64,000 bases of DNA, taken from assembly GCF_000768315.1 (NCBI RefSeq), contig NZ_AQQX01000002.1:310001-374000 (forward strand). The letters run 5' to 3'. The notes under the pieces are model-generated. The model was not told the origin of the DNA. It worked only from the letters and a program-made list of their open reading frames with translations, and searched no databases. Of the stretch, positions 1 through 9,006 are shown piece by piece. Position 1 is the first letter of the stretch, and each line of letters starts with the position of its first letter. This DNA is from Pseudooceanicola atlanticus (GTDB lineage Bacteria; Pseudomonadota; Alphaproteobacteria; Rhodobacterales; Rhodobacteraceae). Made by a program: the position numbers and the translations under genes.

Positions 1-1
1 C

Positions 2-325
2 GAACAGGGCCGGTTCTCGCTGATCTTCATGGCCCCTCCGGGACAGGAGGATTGCCCGGTCGAACTGACCTACAACTGGGACGGGGACGAAGGCCTGCCC
101 TCCGACAGCCGCCATTTCGGCCACCTCGCCTATGCGGTCGATAACATCTACGAGATGTGCCAGCACCTTCAGGATAACGGCGTGACGATCAATCGCCCGC
201 CGCGCGACGGGCACATGGCCTTTGTCCGCTCGCCCGACAATATCTCGGTCGAGCTGCTGCAGGCGGGCGACAAGCTGCCCCCGCAGGAACCCTGGGCCAG
301 CATGGAGAATACGGGCCATTGGTGA
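2..325 (+). CDS. gloA: Lactoylglutathione lyase, C-terminal part (5' end outside window)
   Basis: The reading frame is open from the first bases and stops at 323-325, leaving about 107 residues of a glyoxalase I. The enzyme isomerises the hemithioacetal of methylglyoxal and glutathione to S-lactoylglutathione in the cytosol. Visible family features are ELTYNWD, the second-module FGHLAYAVDNIYE stretch and NISVELLQ, whose Glu is the usual metal ligand near the C-terminus. The stop overlaps the start of the following DUF1194 gene, suggesting coupled translation. The N-terminal metal ligands cannot be checked because the start is missing. Confidence 0.93.
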   Translation, partial: EQGRFSLIFMAPPGQEDCPVELTYNWDGDEGLPSDSRHFGHLAYAVDNIYEMCQHLQDNGVTINRPPRDGHMAFVRSPDNISVELLQAGDKLPPQEPWASMENTGHW

Positions 326-1035
326 CCCGGCCGATGGTCCGGGGCGCGGTTTCGGCGCTGTGCCTGACGCTCTGGCCGCTGGCGGCCGGGGCGGAATGCA
401 GGCTGGCGCTGTTGCTGGCCCTGGATGTCTCGGCCTCCGTCGACGAGACGGAATACACGCTGCAGCGCGACGGCCTGGCCGCCGCGCTGAACCGCCCGCT
501 GATCCGCCGCGCGATCCTTGAGGGCGCCCCCGGCGAGGTCGCCATCGCCGTCTACGAATGGAGCGGGCGTTACCACCAGACGATCGTGCTGGACTGGACC
601 ATGCTGGACAGCCATGGGGCGATCGACGGCGCGGTCGCCACGATCGCGCGGACCCAGCGATCCTATTCCAACTGGCCCACGGCGCTTGGCTATTCGCTGG
701 GCTTCGGCGCGGGGATGCTGTCACGCGGGCCGGAATGCCTGCGCCAGGTGATCGACGTGTCGGGCGACGGGATCAACAACGAGGGGTTCGGCCCCGAACT
801 GGCTTATGCCAATTTCCCCTTCGACGAGGTCACGGTGAACGGGCTGGTGGTCGAGGGGCGCGACGCGGCGCTGGTCGATTACTACCTGAACGAGGTGATG
901 CGCGGCCCTGCCTCTTTTGTCGAAATCGCGCTCGGCTTCGACGATTTCGAGGATTCGATGGTCCGCAAGCTATTTCGGGAAATCAACGGCTTGTCCGTCG
1001 GCTGGCTGCAGGAGGACGGATGGTTCCCCGGCTGA
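319..1035 (+). CDS. DUF1194 family secreted vWA-like protein, copy 1
   Basis: A 238-residue protein begins with a hydrophobic signal segment (about residues 8-25, ending AAGAEC), so it is predicted to be exported. A DVSAS motif at 36-40 matches the DxSxS metal-ion-dependent adhesion motif of von Willebrand A domains, and IDVSGDG appears mid-protein; together these identify DUF1194. Its role is unknown; the fold suggests metal-dependent protein binding in the periplasm. Start choice is open: TTG 319, GTG 322 or ATG 334 are all in frame, and the first two overlap the gloA stop. It overlaps the next paralogue by 16 bases. Confidence 0.85.
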   Translation: MVTRPMVRGAVSALCLTLWPLAAGAECRLALLLALDVSASVDETEYTLQRDGLAAALNRPLIRRAILEGAPGEVAIAVYEWSGRYHQTIVLDWTMLDSHGAIDGAVATIARTQRSYSNWPTALGYSLGFGAGMLSRGPECLRQVIDVSGDGINNEGFGPELAYANFPFDEVTVNGLVVEGRDAALVDYYLNEVMRGPASFVEIALGFDDFEDSMVRKLFREINGLSVGWLQEDGWFPG

Positions 1036-1754
1036 GGCGCGCGCTTTGGCTGCTGGGGCTGGTCGCGTCGCTCTGGGCGGGCGCGGCGGCCGCATCATGC
1101 CGACAGGCGCTGCTGCTGGCGCTGGACGTGTCGGGATCGGTCGATGCCCGTGAATACCGGTTGCAGCTGGACGGGCTGGCGGCGGCGCTGGTGAACCCGC
1201 AGGTCATCGCGGCCTTCGAGGCGATGCCGCAGGCACCGGTGCGGCTGGCGGTGATGGAATGGTCGGGGCCCGGTTTCCAGCGGATGATCCTGCCTTGGCG
1301 GGAGGTTACGGGCGCGGCGGATCTGGTGTCGGTTGCGGGCGTGTTGCGCGGGACGGCACGGGTCGAGGCGGATTTTTCCACCGCGATCGGATCGGCCCTG
1401 TTGCGCGGTGCGGCCGAGATGGCCGGACAGTCCGAGTGCTGGCGGCAGGTGATCGACGTGTCCGGCGACGGCAAGTCCAATACCGGCCCGACGCCCGGCC
1501 CGGTGTCAAAGGGGATGGGCGAGGTCACGGTGAACGGCCTCATCATCGGAGAGGCCGTGCCGACCGCCGGAGAGGGCCGCAGCCCCGGGATCGGAGAACT
1601 GGTGGCCTATTACCGCGCCTACGTGCTGCACGGGCGCGACGCCTTTACCGAAACCGCCAACGGGTTCGAGGATTTCGAAGCCGCCATGGTGCGGAAATTG
1701 CTGCGCGAATTGCAGGTCGTGGCGGTGTCGGAGGTCCGGCCCGCCGGGCGCTGA
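1020..1754 (+). CDS. DUF1194 family secreted vWA-like protein, copy 2
   Basis: A 244-residue paralogue of the preceding protein starts at ATG 1020, inside the end of copy 1. It has an N-terminal signal segment (residues 8-25), DVSGS at 36-40, IDVSGDGKSN in the middle, and ends with the same FEDFE-AMVRKL-RE block as copy 1 plus a short tail. The long upstream extension of the frame is a shadow of copy 1. The overlapping arrangement implies co-translation, and the two products may work as a pair. Function is unknown. Confidence 0.85.
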   Translation: MVPRLRRALWLLGLVASLWAGAAAASCRQALLLALDVSGSVDAREYRLQLDGLAAALVNPQVIAAFEAMPQAPVRLAVMEWSGPGFQRMILPWREVTGAADLVSVAGVLRGTARVEADFSTAIGSALLRGAAEMAGQSECWRQVIDVSGDGKSNTGPTPGPVSKGMGEVTVNGLIIGEAVPTAGEGRSPGIGELVAYYRAYVLHGRDAFTETANGFEDFEAAMVRKLLRELQVVAVSEVRPAGR

Positions 1755-2096
1755 ACCGCTTTTCGGCCGCCCGGTTTGATCCAGTGGCGTTCTTACGACT
1801 GTCCTTTCTTCAGGCTGACCCTTTCCGGACTACCGTCTTCTACGCGGGCTGATTCCTGGCGTGGGCTTTGGTACGGCCTGCGCCCCGGCAGCCCCTCTCC
1901 AGCGCCAATCATTGTCCAGAAAATTGTCCCGAAACGGAAAAGGGCCGGGATCCCCATCCCGGCCCAGTGCCTTCTACTCACATTGTCATCGCTCGGGCGA
2001 TGACCCCTTTGGATGTGTCTGCATCCATTCCCAAAGTCCGTTCTGGACAGACACCATCCCGGGTGTACCGGAATATTCCTGTGGCCGAGGCCCCGC
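1755..2096. other. 342-base intergenic region between convergent genes
   Basis: This stretch separates the DUF1194 pair (plus strand) from ldtR (minus strand). Apart from the terminator-like hairpin at 1938-1965 I see no supported gene: the minus-strand open frame across it begins inside ldtR and has no family features or ribosome binding site. Confidence 0.6.
1938..1965 (-). terminator. Rho-independent terminator for ldtR
   Basis: GGGCCGGGAT at 1942-1951 pairs with ATCCCGGCCC at 1956-1965 around a four-base loop. Read on the minus strand the stem is followed by TTTT, fitting termination of the minus-strand ldtR transcript about 130 bases past its stop. Confidence 0.6.
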
Positions 2097-2597
2097 TCAG
2101 TAGATGTAGCGGATCTGGTCGGACCAATACCGTTCGACACGGCGGAGCGAGGCTGCGATCAGGTCAATCCCGCCCGTGTCGAGAATTTCGCGTTCGGACA
2201 ATTCGCGCGATTGCCGTTCGAAGAGGCCGGAGACGATATCGCGAATCTCGCGCCCCTTGGGGGTCAGCCGCACCCGGACGGAGCGGCGGTCAATCTCGCA
2301 GCGCTGGTGATGCATGTAGTCCATCTCGACCAGCTTCTTCAGGTTGTAGCTGACATTCGAGCCCTGGTAATAGCCGCGCGATTTCAGTTCGCCCGCCGTC
2401 ACCTCGTTATCGCCGATGTTGAACAGCAGAAGCGCCTGCACCGCGTTGATCTCCAACACGCCGACGCGTTCGAATTCATCCTTGATCACGTCAAGCAACA
2501 GCCGGTGCAGCCGTTCGACCAGCGCCAGCGCATCCAGATAGCTTGCCATGAATGCCTGCTCTGCCGCGGGCATGGGCGTATGTTCCTGCAGTGCCAT
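2097..2597 (-). CDS. ldtR: MarR family winged-helix regulator, LdtR-like
   Basis: A 166-residue cytosolic regulator. The N-terminal half has ALALVERLHRLLLDVIKDEF and the recognition region SRGYYQGSNVSYNLKKLVEMDY, followed by the wing RCEIDRRSVRVRLTPKG; this matches alphaproteobacterial LdtR, a MarR regulator linked to an L,D-transpeptidase and osmotic tolerance in Rhizobiales. Its targets here are not visible. ATG 2597 is the chosen start. It lies downstream of sdhE on the same strand, 71 bases apart, with an A/T-rich spacer that may hold its own promoter. Confidence 0.85.
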   Translation of the reverse strand: MALQEHTPMPAAEQAFMASYLDALALVERLHRLLLDVIKDEFERVGVLEINAVQALLLFNIGDNEVTAGELKSRGYYQGSNVSYNLKKLVEMDYMHHQRCEIDRRSVRVRLTPKGREIRDIVSGLFERQSRELSEREILDTGGIDLIAASLRRVERYWSDQIRYIY

Positions 2598-2668
2598 GGT
2601 GGTTTTCCGTCTCCGTCACGTGCTGCTCGGAGAGGAAATTGAGGCAAAAAAACCAAGAAAAAGTTAAG

Positions 2669-2968
2669 TCAGACAGGTCTTTTTGCAACCGGATCGTCAG
2701 AAGCCGCATTGGCGATGCGGTCGATCATCGGCGCGATCTGCGCGGGCGCGGGGATCTGCCCCGTCACCCACTGGTAGAGGTCCTGGTCGTTCTGCGACAG
2801 GACAAGGTCGTACATGTCCAGTTCAGCATCATCGAGCGTGTCGAGATGCGCCTCGGCGAAGCGCATCATCAGGATGTCCATTTCCTTGATCCCGCGCCGC
2901 ATGGAGCGCATGCGCATCCGGCGCACGCGCGTGGCACGGGGTTCGTTGCTGGGAAACGGTTCGGTCAC
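2669..2968 (-). CDS. sdhE: FAD assembly factor SdhE (succinate dehydrogenase assembly factor 2)
   Basis: A 99-residue SdhE/DUF339 protein that helps attach FAD covalently to the SdhA subunit. The signature RGIKEMD lies at residues 25-31 (RGxxE motif), followed by the helical MRFAEAHLDTLDDAEL block and a typical YQWVTG segment. I choose GTG 2968 because the family starts just before the RR-rich helix; the longer frame from 3043 runs into the preceding XRE gene. It starts 7 bases after that gene's stop, so the two are likely co-transcribed. Basic RRMRMRSMRR at the N-terminus is normal for the family. Confidence 0.88.
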   Translation of the reverse strand: MTEPFPSNEPRATRVRRMRMRSMRRGIKEMDILMMRFAEAHLDTLDDAELDMYDLVLSQNDQDLYQWVTGQIPAPAQIAPMIDRIANAASDDPVAKRPV

Positions 2969-2975
2969 TTGGCCC

Positions 2976-3386
2976 TCAGAGCTCGTCCTTGAGTTTCGCG
3001 CGCAGCCGTTTTTCGAGGATGCCGAGCCGATCCGCCCGGGCATAGAAATCGGCCCGCAATTCTCGAATCTCGCCCAGAATCGCGGCGATGTCCTGCGGCA
3101 AATCCGCCCCTTCGCCCGGAGGCTGCACGCCGTCGCCCTCGCCGGTCAGCAGCCAGGGCAGCGACACGTTGAGCAATCCCGACAGCATCGAGAGCTTGTT
3201 GGCGCGCGGTTCGGACACGTCGTCTTCCCAGCCGCGCACGGTGGTCAGCTTGACCCCTAGACGCTTGGCCAGGGTGCCCTGGGTCATGTCCGCCGCTTCG
3301 CGGGCCGCCGCCAGGCGATCCCCGAACGTCGCGCTTTCCGCCGCAAACCAGCCGGCACCGGCTTCTTCCGCAACCTGATCCGTCAT
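2976..3386 (-). CDS. XRE family helix-turn-helix protein
   Basis: A 136-residue protein with an XRE helix-turn-helix at about residues 20-85 (TFGDRLAAAREAADMTQ, then LAKRLGVKLTTVRGWEDD) and a charged C-terminal helix (residues 100-136) that looks coiled-coil. ATG 3386 is the first plausible start; the open frame continues upstream only as antisense to the aminotransferase. It sits directly upstream of sdhE, so it may be a regulator of respiration-related genes, but nothing in the sequence names its target. Confidence 0.8.
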   Translation of the reverse strand: MTDQVAEEAGAGWFAAESATFGDRLAAAREAADMTQGTLAKRLGVKLTTVRGWEDDVSEPRANKLSMLSGLLNVSLPWLLTGEGDGVQPPGEGADLPQDIAAILGEIRELRADFYARADRLGILEKRLRAKLKDEL

Positions 3387-3416
3387 CTCAAAACCCTTTC
3401 CGCCGTTCCCGCTTGA

Positions 3417-4678
<1,262 letters not shown>

Positions 4679-4679
<1 letters not shown>

Positions 4680-5056
4680 TGATCCCCAAGGGGGACCGCA
4701 TCAGCGCCAACCTGCCCTCGCGCGATTTCGATGCGACGGAAGCGTTTTACGGAAGGCTCGGCTTTGGCCGGGCCTTTCGCAATGAGGGCTGGATGATCCT
4801 GACCCGCGGCGGGATGGAGCTGGAATTCTTCCCGCATCCCGACCTCGACCCGCGCGAGAGCTGGTTCAGCGCCTGCCTGCGGGTCGACAATCTGGATGCA
4901 CTTCTGGCCGAGTTTCGCACGCTTGGATTGTCCGGGGATTCGCAACACATCCCGCGATTGACGGGCCTGCTGGATATTCCCGACGCGCCCCGCATGTTCG
5001 CCCTTGTGGACTTGGACGGGTCTCTTCTACGTTGCCTCGAAAACGGAGCACCCTGA
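4679..5056 (+). CDS. VOC/bleomycin-resistance-like protein
   Basis: A 125-residue single-domain vicinal-oxygen-chelate protein: SANLPSRDFDATEAFYGRLGF at the N-terminus, GWMILTRGGMELEFFPHPDLDPRESW in the middle, and LVDLDGSLLRCLE at the end. These resemble the bleomycin-binding subgroup, which sequesters drug as a dimer, but many VOC proteins of this size have unknown substrates. It is translationally coupled to the aminotransferase (TGATG overlap). Confidence 0.8.
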
Positions 5057-5057
5057 C

Positions 5058-5471
5058 ATGGCTGGCGAATTGCCCCCGTATTATTTCCGCGTCCGCGACA
5101 ATGGCGCCTTTGCCTTCCGCGTTCACGCCGCCGACCGCGCGCGCCGGATCGAGATGGAACAGATCGCGGTCATCAACATCCGCAACGGCGAGATCAAGCC
5201 GCATGGCGACCGCGCCCTGACCGACGAGGATGTCGCCGCGATCAAGGAATGGATGCAGGACCGGGTCGAGACGCTGGCGGCGCGGGATATCGACGACATC
5301 TTCCGCTCGGTCGACGTGCTGAACCAGACGGCCCATTGGGCGCAGACCAAGGCCACCGAAGACCAGCTGGAGCTGGTGACCGACGCGCTTCTGCTGTCCA
5401 TGCACGACCTGCGCACGGTGCTGGTGCGCAAGAAGGCGGACCGGGTTCTGAAGGAACGCGGCATGGCCTGA
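5058..5471 (+). CDS. Conserved hypothetical protein, 137 aa
   Basis: Starts at ATG 5058, one base after the VOC stop, so the three genes from 3474 form an operon. The product is soluble and strongly charged, beginning MAGELPPYYFRVRDNGAFAFRV and ending in a helical region (DQLELVTDALLLSMHDLRTVLVRKKADR). I do not recognise a named domain. The extension upstream to 5004 overlaps the VOC gene and is unlikely. Confidence 0.75.
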   Translation: MAGELPPYYFRVRDNGAFAFRVHAADRARRIEMEQIAVINIRNGEIKPHGDRALTDEDVAAIKEWMQDRVETLAARDIDDIFRSVDVLNQTAHWAQTKATEDQLELVTDALLLSMHDLRTVLVRKKADRVLKERGMA

Positions 5472-5600
5472 GGGGGCTGTTTGCAAGCGGCTGGCGGTTC
5501 AGAGCGATGTGACGCCTTTGCCTGCAACGAAGACAAGCTCTCGACCGCCTTTTGACGGCTCAACTATCCCACCCCATGGCAATACGCTGATCGTGGTCCC

Positions 5601-5620
5601 GCCCGGCGGCACCGCCGGGC
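5601..5620. terminator. GC hairpin between convergent genes
   Basis: GCCCGGCGG at 5601-5609 pairs with CCGCCGGGC at 5612-5620. It lies between the plus-strand operon ending at 5471 and the minus-strand MATE gene ending at 5637, and has no T-tract on either side, so it is only a weak terminator candidate. Confidence 0.4.
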
Positions 5621-5636
5621 AGCGCCGACCCACCCC

Positions 5637-7055
5637 TCAGCTACCGGTCGGCCCCAGTGGCGGTGTCTGGACCGGCGGATCGGGTGGCAGGGCGGCGTCG
5701 CGGCGGACGAGCTCGGGGTAGACGCGGCGCCAGAACCACAGCATCAGCAGCACCGCCGCCGTGGCCAGACCGGCGGCCAGGCCCAGCCAGATACCGACCC
5801 CGCCCCAGCCCAGGCCGAAGCCCATGCCATAGGCCACCGGCACCCCGATCACCCAGTAGCTGACCACCGCGATCAGCATCGGCACGCGGGTGTTCTGCAC
5901 CCCGCGCAGCAGCCCCACGGCCATGATCTGCGCCGCGTCGCCTGTCTGGAACAGGGCCGCCGCCGCCAGCAGCGGCACGCCGATGGCAATGACCATGTCA
6001 CGCTTGGGATCGCCGGGATCGAGGAACAGGCCGATCATCGATTCGGGCAGCGCGAGGAAGAGCACGATGGTCAGTGCCACGACCATGCCCGACAGCGCGA
6101 TGGCCGTCACGGCGCCGTCGCGCAGCCCCTGCCAATCCGCCGCCCCAAGCGCCCGGCCCGCGCGGATCGTGGCCGCATTGGACAGGCCCACATGGATCAT
6201 GAAGACGACCGAGATGATCTGCAGCGCGATACCATGCGCCGCCAGGAACCCGGCGCCCAGCCACCCCATCATGAAGGAGGAAGCGGTGAACAGCCCGACC
6301 TCGGACAGGGTGGTCAGGCCGATCGGCGCGCCAAGGTGGAAGACCCGGAAGAAGGCCTCCCAATCCGGGCGCCAGAGGCGCTGGAACAGCGCATGTTCCG
6401 GCAATGTGCGGCGGATATAGGCCACCAGCAGCAGCATCGAGGCCAGGTGCGTGATGGTCGAGGCGATGGCGGCGCCGTGGATGCCCAGCTCGGGGAAGCC
6501 GAAGAGGCCGAAGATCAGCAGCGCATTGGCGATGGCATTGACGACCACCGCGGCCAGGGTGATCCAGAGGATGATCCGCGTCCGCTCCAGCGCCGAGAGG
6601 TAGCTTTTCAGCACCATGACGATCAGCGCCGGCACGATGCCCCAGCCCGCGATGTCGAGGTAATTGTCCGCCAGCCGCGCCACGTCGGGCTCCTGCCCCG
6701 TGGCGCGCAGGATCGGCCCAGCGGACAGCATCGGCGCCAGCAGCAGCAGCGAGAAGAGCACCACCAGCCACATCGACATGCGCGTCACCCGGCGGGCCTG
6801 GGTTTCATCGCCCTTGGCCTCGGCCTCGGCGACGAGGGGGGTGACGGCCCAGGCAAAGCCCGACCCGGTGATGAAGATCGCGAAGAAGAACCCACCCGCC
6901 AAGACCTGCGCCGCCAGCGCGGTGACGTCGTACCAGCCCAGCATCATCGCATCGGTCAGCGTGATGGCGAATTGCGCCACGTGCGAGCCGATCAGCGGCA
7001 GGCCGAGCGACATCAGCGCCGCGGCATGTTTGCGATATGGATTCTGGGTGGCCAT
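5637..7055 (-). CDS. MATE family multidrug efflux transporter
   Basis: A 472-residue inner membrane protein with about twelve hydrophobic segments and the MATE hallmarks near the N-terminus (SLGLPLIGSHVAQFAITLTDAMMLG) and midway (HLGAPIGLTTLSEVGLF). The family exports cationic drugs or metabolites using Na+ or H+ gradients; the substrate cannot be inferred. ATG 7055 is the start. It stands alone, with a repeat element upstream separating it from the NicO gene. Confidence 0.92.
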   Translation of the reverse strand: MATQNPYRKHAAALMSLGLPLIGSHVAQFAITLTDAMMLGWYDVTALAAQVLAGGFFFAIFITGSGFAWAVTPLVAEAEAKGDETQARRVTRMSMWLVVLFSLLLLAPMLSAGPILRATGQEPDVARLADNYLDIAGWGIVPALIVMVLKSYLSALERTRIILWITLAAVVVNAIANALLIFGLFGFPELGIHGAAIASTITHLASMLLLVAYIRRTLPEHALFQRLWRPDWEAFFRVFHLGAPIGLTTLSEVGLFTASSFMMGWLGAGFLAAHGIALQIISVVFMIHVGLSNAATIRAGRALGAADWQGLRDGAVTAIALSGMVVALTIVLFLALPESMIGLFLDPGDPKRDMVIAIGVPLLAAAALFQTGDAAQIMAVGLLRGVQNTRVPMLIAVVSYWVIGVPVAYGMGFGLGWGGVGIWLGLAAGLATAAVLLMLWFWRRVYPELVRRDAALPPDPPVQTPPLGPTGS

Positions 7056-7165
7056 GTCCCCCCTTATGTCGGGCGCGCGGACGCGGCAAGGGGCGCGGCT
7101 TGCAGGCTCGGCAAGGTCGGGTATGCGTCTGGATCGGACGTTTCCCGCGGGCGGCGGCCGGGTCG

Positions 7166-7223
7166 GAGGGGCGCTGCCCCTCGGCCTGCGGCCTCACCCC
7201 GGAGTATTTCCGGCAAGATGAAG
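7166..7223 (+). repeat. GC-hairpin/GATGAA intergenic repeat, copy 1
   Basis: GAGGGGC-GCT-GCCCCTC (7166-7182) forms a hairpin, followed at 7197-7223 by CCCCGGAGTATTT and GGCAAGATGAAG. Two more copies of the second block occur at 14434 and 18443 in the same orientation. The element is noncoding and lies between two minus-strand genes. Confidence 0.7.
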
Positions 7224-7237
7224 CAGGGGCGCGCGCC

Positions 7238-8182
7238 TCAGAGCACGCGGAGCGCGAGAGAGACCGCGATGGCGCAGATCAGCGCCCCGAAGGCCAGTTC
7301 CGTCAGGGCGGCGGCGCGCGCGGCCTGGGTCGCGTCGGGCAGCGCCTGCCCGATCCGGTCGAGGCTGGAGCGGCGCAGCGTCACCGCAGCGAAGGCCGCG
7401 AGGATCGTGATCGAGGCCGTGCCCAGCCCCATGGCGAAGGTCCCGGCAATGCCCGCGGGCAGGATGTCCATCCGCCAGGAGATGATCAGCAGGAAAAGCG
7501 CGCCGGTACAGGGCCGCACGGCAATCGCGCCGATCAGGGCCAGCGCGTCGCGCAGGGAATGGACCCGGGCGGCGTCTTCGGGCGTGGGGGCATGGGCATG
7601 GCCGCAGCCGCAATCGGGACCGTGGGCGTGATCATGGTGGTGATCGTGATCGTGGTGGTGATGAGGCGCATGGGCCGCGCGGCTGCGGGTCAGGGCGCGT
7701 AGCCCTCGCAGGGCCAGCCAGGCGCCGACACCGGCAATCGCCAGGTAGGAGATCGCCGTCAGCGTGGTATCGGCCAGCCCGGTGACGCGGTCGCGGGTCC
7801 AGCCCAGCAGGCCGATCCCGGCCAGCACCAGCAGCACCGCCGTGGCCGATTGCGCGAGGCTGGAAAGCAGCGCGAGCCCCGCCAACCGGGTCGCCGCCAC
7901 GGGCCGCCCCATGCCGTAGCCGCCGATCAGCAGCTTGCCATGGCCCGGCCCTGCCGCGTGGAAGAGACCATAGAGGAAGGCCACGCCCATCAGCCCCGCC
8001 AGCGCGCCCGGTTCACCGGTGCGCAGGGCGCGCAGGGTGCGGGCGAGCGCATTCTGGGCGTCACGCTGGCCGGCGGCGGCCCAGGCCTCGATCTGGGTCA
8101 TGCCGCCGCCCCACCAGAGCCAGATCACCACCGGGAGGATCAGCGCCAGCGGCAGCCAGCGGATCAATCCTGCGGCGCGCAT
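7238..8182 (-). CDS. NicO/RcnA-type nickel-cobalt transporter with His-rich loop
   Basis: A 314-residue membrane protein of about six helices. HAAGPGHGK at 75-83 is the signature of the NicO family of Ni/Co permeases. A histidine-rich cytoplasmic or periplasmic loop spans about residues 171-197, with runs of His/Asp and a CGCGH motif, suggesting metal sensing or loading. It overlaps the upstream DUF1007 gene by 19 bases, a common pairing. Efflux (RcnA-like) is the usual role, but uptake cannot be excluded from sequence alone. Confidence 0.85.
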   Translation of the reverse strand: MRAAGLIRWLPLALILPVVIWLWWGGGMTQIEAWAAAGQRDAQNALARTLRALRTGEPGALAGLMGVAFLYGLFHAAGPGHGKLLIGGYGMGRPVAATRLAGLALLSSLAQSATAVLLVLAGIGLLGWTRDRVTGLADTTLTAISYLAIAGVGAWLALRGLRALTRSRAAHAPHHHHDHDHHHDHAHGPDCGCGHAHAPTPEDAARVHSLRDALALIGAIAVRPCTGALFLLIISWRMDILPAGIAGTFAMGLGTASITILAAFAAVTLRRSSLDRIGQALPDATQAARAAALTELAFGALICAIAVSLALRVL

Positions 8183-8829
8183 GCGATCGTCACCGTTTCG
8201 GCGAAGAGATGGCCCAGCAGCGGCACATCCGTCGCGGTTTCGGGGAAGGCGGCCATGACCTCCTGCGCCTCGCGGTAGGCCTCGTCCTGATCGGGGGCGA
8301 TGATCCGCGCCTCGCAGGGGGCGGTGGCAGACGCGGCACCGGTCAGGGTGACGCCACGGGTCATGTCATAGGCAGTGTAGAATTCCGGATCGAAGGCGCG
8401 CATCTGCGTGCCCTTTGCCACAACGCGCTCGGCCAGGATGCGGCGATGGCGGGAGATGATCCGCCCCTCCACCACCTCGATCCCGAGGTCTTCGGGCGGG
8501 CCGAGCGTGACCTCGGCACCCTCGGGGCCGGTCATGACCAGATCGCCGTTATAGCCCTCGATCCATTGCAGGTCCCAGCCCTGGATGCGGGCGGTTTCAG
8601 CCTCGGTCAAGGTGCCGTCGGCATCGTCGTCGAGGCCCATATCCTGCAGCACCAGCAGGGAATAGAAATCGTCATAGGCCCAGGTGACCTGCACCGCGCC
8701 GATCGTGCCGTCGGCCTGCAGTTCGACCACGATCCCGGTATCGACGAAGATATGCGGATGCGCGCCGCCCGGGGCGGCGGTCAGCGCCCAGATCAGGGCG
8801 GGCAGGGTCAGGCGGAATGCGGGTCTCAT
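8164..8829 (-). CDS. DUF1007 family periplasmic protein
   Basis: A 221-residue protein with a signal peptide (residues 1-23) whose mature start contains AHPHIFVDTGIVVELQ, the diagnostic HPHxF motif of DUF1007. An acidic DDDADGTLTEAE stretch resembles an EF-hand-like loop. It overlaps NicO, so it probably delivers or senses metal for that transporter in the periplasm. The exact metal is unknown. ATG 8829 gives a normal signal peptide. Confidence 0.85.
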   Translation of the reverse strand: MRPAFRLTLPALIWALTAAPGGAHPHIFVDTGIVVELQADGTIGAVQVTWAYDDFYSLLVLQDMGLDDDADGTLTEAETARIQGWDLQWIEGYNGDLVMTGPEGAEVTLGPPEDLGIEVVEGRIISRHRRILAERVVAKGTQMRAFDPEFYTAYDMTRGVTLTGAASATAPCEARIIAPDQDEAYREAQEVMAAFPETATDVPLLGHLFAETVTIACAPQD

Positions 8830-8966
8830 GCCCCTGATCTACCCGCCGGCGCGGAGGCCCACAAGCGGACGATCCGCATCCCCCCGCCCGCCTGCGACTT
8901 GCCGCCGCAGCGCGGCGTGACAAGGCGGGGCAGTTTTCCTAACGTCACCCCAGCGATGCGGCGGGA

Positions 8967-8990
8967 GGAACTTATTTCCGCATTGCGAAA
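8967..8990. promoter_or_regulatory. Double palindromic operator upstream of cyclase-family gene
   Basis: GGAA-CTTAT-TTCCGCAT at 8967-8983 overlaps a second dyad TTCCGCA-T-TGCGAAA at 8976-8990 (one mismatch). The TGCGGAA half-site also forms the perfect palindrome upstream of the SDR gene at 32387-32407. The 15-bp dyad with short spacer is typical of IclR-family sites, which is an inference. Confidence 0.5.
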
Positions 8991-9006
8991 CCGGGAGGAG
9001 AGAACC

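Noticed and set aside
1793-2140. 115-codon minus-strand frame between DUF1194 and ldtR
   Set aside because: It starts inside ldtR, crosses the terminator hairpin and shows no recognisable features.
6192-7631. 479-codon open frame on the plus strand
   Set aside because: Antisense to MATE and NicO genes; it runs across a repeat element and has no family match.
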